DNA of 64,000 bases from the NCBI GenBank assembly GCA_033398695.1, contig CM065815.1, forward strand, positions 6,690,501-6,754,500, written 5' to 3'. How positions within the stretch are numbered: the stretch's first letter is position 1; the number at the start of each line of letters is the position of its first letter. The stretch comes from Orobanche coerulescens. Its lineage: Eukaryota > Streptophyta > Magnoliopsida > Lamiales > Orobanchaceae. The notes beneath the pieces are model-generated. The model was not told the origin of the DNA. It ran no database searches and saw nothing but the letters and a program-made list of their open reading frames with translations. Positions 59,001 to 64,000 of this stretch are shown here, one piece after another. The position numbers and the translations under genes were made by a program.

Positions 59001-62000
59001 CAAATATTGATAAATCTTAAAAATAATACAATTTCCACTTAAAAATCAAACAGCCAAATCTTTCATCCGAACATACTCTCTCTCTCTCTCTCCCCCACAC
59101 ACACATGCACAAAAACCAAATCAACCTCGAAAACCTCAGCTCGAGATATTGAAAACGGAAAATTCATTATGAACACAATACCAAACAAGTCTTAATGTCA
59201 AATCACTGTTTTCTTGATAATTTTCTCTTAACCGTCTCATCTTCTCCAGGAACCATTTGAATGCTACCATATATCCGATATTGAGACTGGTCTTGGGCTC
59301 AAAAGAAATCACTTGATAGCTGTTTCTTTATTGGTTGGAAATGATCACGACTTAAATGGAATAACGGGAATCGGGATGGATAAGGCAGTTCGATTTGTCA
59401 AATCTTTCGACGAAGTCGAAATATTGAACAGGTTTTGAGTTTGTTACCCTCGTACATTGTGTACTTCATCTTGAAGCCACTGAAAATGGTTCGTTCTTTT
59501 TATGATGAACAATCAATTTCTTTTTTGCAGATTGCATGACTTAGCCGAAGGAAATACCGGAGATGAATCTTTATGCCTTTCCGATGAGAAAACACCAAAG
59601 CCAAAATCTCCTCATTGTTCTTATTGTGGCCACCTGGGCAACAAAAAAGCTCATTTCAAGCTTTCTTGTGAATATTGCAAATCAACTGCTGGTCAGAGTT
59701 GCTTGCAGAAACCAGTGGGATTTAAGTGTCACTGTTTATCATGTGACTCGGTAGGGTTTACTCGAGCCTATCCGTATATAATCAGCATTTTTTTTAATTC
59801 TAGTATTTGTTAGCTTTCTGATTTTTTGGTCTTTGTGATATTCTTAGCATTGTGTGTGATGCCGCAGGGGAGGGAAGAAAAGGCAAAGAAGAAAGATTCA
59901 ACATGGCGACTTTCAATTTGCCGAAAGATTTCGTCGCGGCAAAATTTTCCGAATAATGAAATTGTACAGATGTACCTGAGCAAGCATCATGGGATTGGTA
60001 TGTTGGCTACAATATCTGGGTCATATGTATCTTGTTTTTGCATTTAAACACCACATGAATATTTCGATGTTTCTACATTTCGTAATATGCGATTTTGCAG
60101 GATATCATTAGTTTCGTTCACTTGTTCTTTCTCACAAAAAAAGGTTAATTACAAAAATTGCCTCTGAGATTTTAGCCCAACTAAAAACAGTTTTCGAATC
60201 ACAATTACCCACTGCCTTTTCGTTTACAAACTGCATCTTTGACAGGAGGAATATTTGTCAAATAAATGCAAATTTCGAGGGGCTCTTTGTAATGCATTAA
60301 GGTATTTGCATAGTTGTTAAAGGCGGGTCGGCCCCAGATTTGGGCACCTCTGGTAAAACTTAATAATTAACTAAAGTAAAGTGTCAAATAAATATGAAAA
60401 TGGAAATCGCTCTTAAGCCCAAAGGCGGGCGATGCACGCCTTGGTGCGCATCGGTGCACCTTTTCCGTGCGCCTACGCGCGCCTTTATACTTAAGTATTT
60501 TTTTTTTTTTTTGAACACTTTTAGAGTTGTTTTATATTGATTTGACACTTTATTCTAGTTAATTATTAAGTTTTACTAGTGGTGCCCAAATCCGGGTCCG
60601 GGTCCAACCCGCCGGGTCCACGGTTCGGCCAACCTCGACTCGGACCCCACCCGTACATCTGAAATGTACGGGTCCGGTCCGACCGGACGGATCCCGAGTC
60701 CGACCCGTTTTTTCTCTATGAAAATATAATTTTAAAATTTTATTTATTGTCATTTTATACACGAAAAAGCAAATAATGAACAAAGGAAATAATTGGAAAA
60801 AATGAGCTTGTATTTAGTTTTAAGTTTTCACTTAAAGTTAAATTGCCTACGTGTCCTCGAGGAATCAAAGCCCTACGTAGTTCTTTTACTTAAAAAAGAA
60901 TTAAAAAGATGTGCTTGTATTTAATTTTAAGTTTTCACTTAAAATTAAATTTACATACGTATCCTCGTGAGGAATCAAAGCTCTATGTAGTTCTTTTACT
61001 TACGTGACTTACCGTACTTACCTTTAGTCGAAGCGATGTCGTCGTCTTTTTGGTCTTCAGTTTGACTCATTTGACTAGACTCACCTTCAGTGATGCCTTC
61101 TTGATAGGCATCTTGGTCCTCTAATAGGTCACCCTACTTATTTTCTCGGGTCCCAACGGTCTTTTTTTTTTTTTTTGGAATTTTGAAACGGGTCGACGGG
61201 TCCGAAGGGTCGCTAAACATAGGACCCGGACCCCACCACGGGTCTGGGTCCATGGGTTTGACGGGTCCGGGTCGATGGGTCGACCCGCCGGGTCCGGGTC
61301 CTGGGCACCTCTAAGTTTTACAGATAGTTATATTTTCTCATCATTATGTGTTTATATGTTTTATAATTTTTTTTTTCGCGCCTCACTTGCGCCTCAGGCA
61401 ATATGAGCCCTTATCGACGTGGTGCACCTTTCGTCTTTAACAACTATGGCTATTTGTGAATTGAAATATAATTGGAATTTGTTGTAATTAGGCTAACCCT
61501 CAGGTGTAGCTTTTGTAATTGTCCCCACAAAGAAGAAAAAGAAAATATTGTCTTTGTAATGCATTAAGGGCGGTAGTTGTTATTTTGAAAGATAATGGGA
61601 ACTTTTTTTTTCGTAATTAGGCTAACCCTCTGGTGTAGCTTTTGTAATTATCTCCACAAAGAAGAAAAATAGAAAACAAAAACGGAATGTGTCCCGTAAG
61701 ATGGAGATTAATTTTTCTTGTTTTTATTTTTCAGTTTTTAGTTTCTTTTTGTTCGAGTATCTTAGTTCTCTAATTTATCTTAGGGTTTTATGATTTTTCA
61801 GATTCTTAGTTTCTTTTAGGGTCGTATTTTTTAATTTCCGAGTTTCAGTTTTTTAGTTATTTAGTTCTTCTAATTTTTCTTAAATTCTCTAGCTTTTACT
61901 GTTTTTAGGATTTTTATTATGTTGGTTAGCCCAAATCCTCTCTTGGTTTCCAGCAGTCCACTTTGCTTCCATGGTCCGCCACCAATCACGAGCTGCGAAC

Positions 62001-63478
62001 TCCATATGGAAAGTAGCTAGTGATACACGTTGCTCATCGGTGTAGTTTAGTGCGGGAAAGATGCTCTTAATCATTTCCAGCAATATTCCGTCTTTATGTC
62101 ATCAGGTTCTCCATCATAGGTAGGCGGGTTAAAACGTAGAAATCTCTCCAATGTGCGATCATGTGCTCCCCCGGTATTTTGATTGCTTGCAGCTTATTGT
62201 TGTAAAAAGTTTGTTAGTTGGGCGAGTGCTTAAGCCATTACATTCCTGCTCCTCCCTAATGCGGTGACTGACCACTGTCGTCGCGGCGTTGGTCCTCCTG
62301 ATCATTGCGATTGATACGCTGGCGTCCATGTCCTCTTCTTTCGGCCATCTATTATTGGGTCAGCGTGAATGATAATAATTGTTAGCAGTTATAAATCGAA
62401 GTTAAGGCCTCAGAGGCGAATGATGTGGTGGATGGTATCCTTGTAGTATCCGACCACTCCCCACGGACATTGATAGATTCAGGATCATCGCATTCATTCA
62501 TTGCTCAGGCGGGATTTTCACCCCATTTTCCCCAAAAATTAGATATTCACATGGGTTGTTTGCCTACTTGCTTTGAGGCATTCACTCCAGTGGGTACAAG
62601 TCAATTAGCGAATAAAGTCCATACTTCGTGTAAAGTTATGATTCATAATAGTTGTCTCCACGCTGATTTGATAGTATTGCCTATTCTAGAGTACGATGGA
62701 ATACTGGGGATGGATTGGTTATCTAAGCGCTATGCACAACTAGACTGTCACACTCACACTAAGACAGTGAGATTTTGTGCACATGATAAACCAATAGTCG
62801 AACTAGTAGGCAACGGTAGAGTTAACTTGGCTCCTATTATATACCGCCAAGGCTAGGAGAACCATATCTAAGGGAGCAACTGACTACTTGGTTTTCATTA
62901 TCAATAAACCTAAAAGCAAGAGGGTTTATTTTAAAGAAAAAACGGAAGCATCGCATGCAAGTGATGCCCCAATTCTTTTCGTAGCGGTCATTTTTAATCC
63001 ATATTTGATATTTCGTCTTGTGGCAGATGATGAGCTAATTATAGGGTGGTCGAGCCCACACACAGATATGCTGGTCGATTACCTATCTTATCATCAGCAT
63101 TGGGAGCCGTCTTACATCAGACAGAGACTACTTCCAATGTTATCAACTAGATATTTGAGAGAGATGGCCTCGACTCCAACAGATGATTTATTATGTGGAC
63201 AGTATGAGTTTCATGGGATTCGGCGTGTCAAAATAAGATACGGGCACAAATGCTATGTTGTTAATTGGAAGAAAGATGCTCTCTTTTTGAATGATGCTGC
63301 TGTGTCCACTGTTTCTGATGAACCAGAGGAGCTTGATGATTCTCTTGAAATGGTTGAAGAAATTGATGTTCCTTATATTCGTATTGAAGATGGCTGCTCT
63401 TTCCTGTCGAGCGATGAAGACATGGAGCTTGTCCAAAAGGCTTTCCCGGAAAAAACCAGCCAATTCTTGAAAGAAAAG
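56012..63478 (+). CDS. GEN1: GEN1-type XPG/Rad2 Holliday-junction resolvase, copy 2 (exons 1-7; last exon outside window)
   Basis: Exons: 56012-56206, 56631-56807, 58516-58686, 59250-59431, 59531-59750, 59868-59997 and 63027-63478; exon 8 is expected just beyond the window (about 64098). 509 residues visible. Catalytic acidic residues, helix-hairpin-helix, Cys-rich and chromodomain-like regions are as in copy 1. The difference is exon 6, three bases longer (43 instead of 42 codons), reading GREEKAKKKDSTWRLSICRK and QNFPNNEIVQMYLS. This agrees much better with the layout of plant GEN1 proteins (a basic stretch, a Trp, then FPN..I..YLS), so copy 2 looks like the intact version. It is 37.9 kb downstream of copy 1 in the same orientation with the same intron insertions. 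Confidence 0.9.
57316..57756. mobile_element. hAT element in GEN1 intron 2, copy 2
   Basis: Counterpart of 19405-19838 with CATAGTTGTTAAAGGCG termini and the CTTGTAGG duplication; 7 bases longer, with extra GCGCCT-type units near 57680-57700. Confidence 0.92.
58194..58356 (-). mobile_element. tRNA-derived SINE, copy 2
   Basis: Counterpart of 20272-20434, with the 16-bp duplication TCTTATGGTCAAGATC at 58178-58193 and 58357-58372. Confidence 0.9.
58413..58568 (+). repeat. 77-bp tandem duplication over GEN1 exon 3 acceptor, copy 2
   Basis: Units start at 58413 and 58490. The upstream unit reads AAAAGGGGAAGC, one G more than its copy 1 counterpart. Confidence 0.9.
60309..61448. mobile_element. 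hAT element with nested hAT in GEN1 intron 6, copy 2
   Basis: Counterpart of 22382-23522; the inner element is 60577-61313 with AGTTTTAC on both sides. The first base after TAG of the inner element is T here and A in copy 1. Confidence 0.88.
61889..62348 (-). pseudogene. Ty3/gypsy gag fragment, copy 2
   Basis: Counterpart of 23965-24424, with the same stops and SLATFHMEFAARDWW motif. Confidence 0.8.
62425..62984 (+). pseudogene. Ty3/gypsy aspartic protease fragment, copy 2
   Basis: Counterpart of 24501-25060, with DSGSSHSF and ILGMDWL motifs and the same frameshift downstream. Confidence 0.85.
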
Positions 63479-63480
63479 GT

Positions 63481-63512
<32 letters not shown>
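63481..63512. repeat. (CT)n microsatellite at GEN1 exon 7 donor, copy 2
   Basis: Same context as 25557-25588: AAAG|GTGCTCTCTCT. Confidence 0.85.
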
Positions 63513-63516
<4 letters not shown>

Positions 63517-64000
63517 ACTTCGTCCCATGCGGAGTCTACTTTTAAAACAAGATTTTGTTCAAATAGAAGTCTACTTTCGAAACAAATGTATATAATATTC
63601 TCTAAAATTAAATTTTTTTTGTTATATAAATTACGTTATTAGTTGATTGAAAAAATAAAAAGTCAAAAAATAAGTGAGAACAAGTTGTACCTTAATGACT
63701 AAAATTAAAAAATTGTATTTTAATCAAATAGACTCTTCAGGTATAATAAAGGAAAAAAAAAAGGAAAGAAAATGGTGAAGTGCAAATACCACTTTTGGGG
63801 GTTTGGCTTGCCAAAAAAAAAAATACCATTTATATATTGAAATACAAATACTCTCTACTTGTGTTCTCGTTTACAAATTACATCCTCGAACGCTGGTGCA
63901 TTTATTAGATAAATACAGAACTCAGGGATCTTTTACGAAATGCTTTAAGGCCGTATTTGTATTTTTTAAACATTACTGGTGCTTCTTGTGATTAGTTAAA

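Larger units (their letters stand above)
45028..64000 (+). repeat. Large segmental duplication, copy 2
   Basis: Direct repeat of 7074-26077, running off the window end. The left edge is sharp: to its right the sequence follows DUF4378 exon 1 (TTTTCTTTGCGGCGG), to its left it is the unrelated gene at 43800. Edge microhomology is only a few G residues. Indels relative to copy 1 cluster around 45560-45700, 47810-47840, 48490-48510, 50410-50640, 55680-55770, 57660-57850 and 59867-59950. Confidence 0.97.

Overview
This window is nuclear DNA from a flowering plant, almost certainly a eudicot. It is strongly AT-rich, its genes are split by GT-AG introns, and plant transposons are everywhere: hAT, CACTA, Stowaway-type MITEs, an L1-type LINE with a DUF4283 ORF1, Ty3 fragments, tRNA-derived SINEs and a Helitron end. 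The species cannot be fixed from the sequence. No tRNA, rRNA or organellar genes and no prokaryotic features were seen.

Layout. 1-4180: repeat debris plus an orphan promoter and first exon (about 2640-2955). 4181-7250 (-): a three-exon DUF4378-family gene with a hAT element in its second intron. 7260-17560: repeats, including a Stowaway MITE, a hAT, a MULE/hAT-like MITE, a 180-bp AT-rich tandem array and a 3'-truncated LINE split by a hAT. 18101-26417 (+): an eight-exon GEN1-type XPG/Rad2 Holliday-junction resolvase gene, its introns loaded with nested transposons. 28150-32906 (+): a type-B response-regulator-like gene (degenerate receiver plus GARP/Myb DNA-binding domain) with frameshifts in its last exon. 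33946-38605: a complete 4.66-kb non-autonomous CACTA element. About 39780-43386: a degenerate repeat array ending in a Helitron 3' terminus. 43800-45027 (+): promoter and first exons of an unrecognised gene, cut off abruptly.

The dominant fact is a very large, nearly identical direct duplication. Sequence 7074-26077 recurs at 45028-64000 (offset 37.91-37.95 kb) and runs past the window end. It carries the start of DUF4378 exon 1, the whole repeat block, the LINE, and GEN1 exons 1-7. The junction at about 45027/45028 cuts two genes at once: the unrecognised gene on its left and DUF4378 exon 1 on its right. That is what a tandem duplication of 7074-45027 would produce. A falsely retained haplotype or a contig mis-join would look the same. 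Differences between copies fall in small indel-rich patches, and several genes carry single-base frameshifts, so assembly or consensus error must be considered.

The genes do not form a pathway. GEN1 acts in homologous-recombination repair. The response-regulator-like protein would be a nuclear transcription factor related to cytokinin signalling, though its phospho-acceptor aspartate is missing. The DUF4378 protein belongs to a poorly characterised plant family. No new multi-gene system is evident. The notable items are the duplication and its junction, copy-specific lesions in GEN1, the pseudo-receiver, and unusually clear transposon insertion records.
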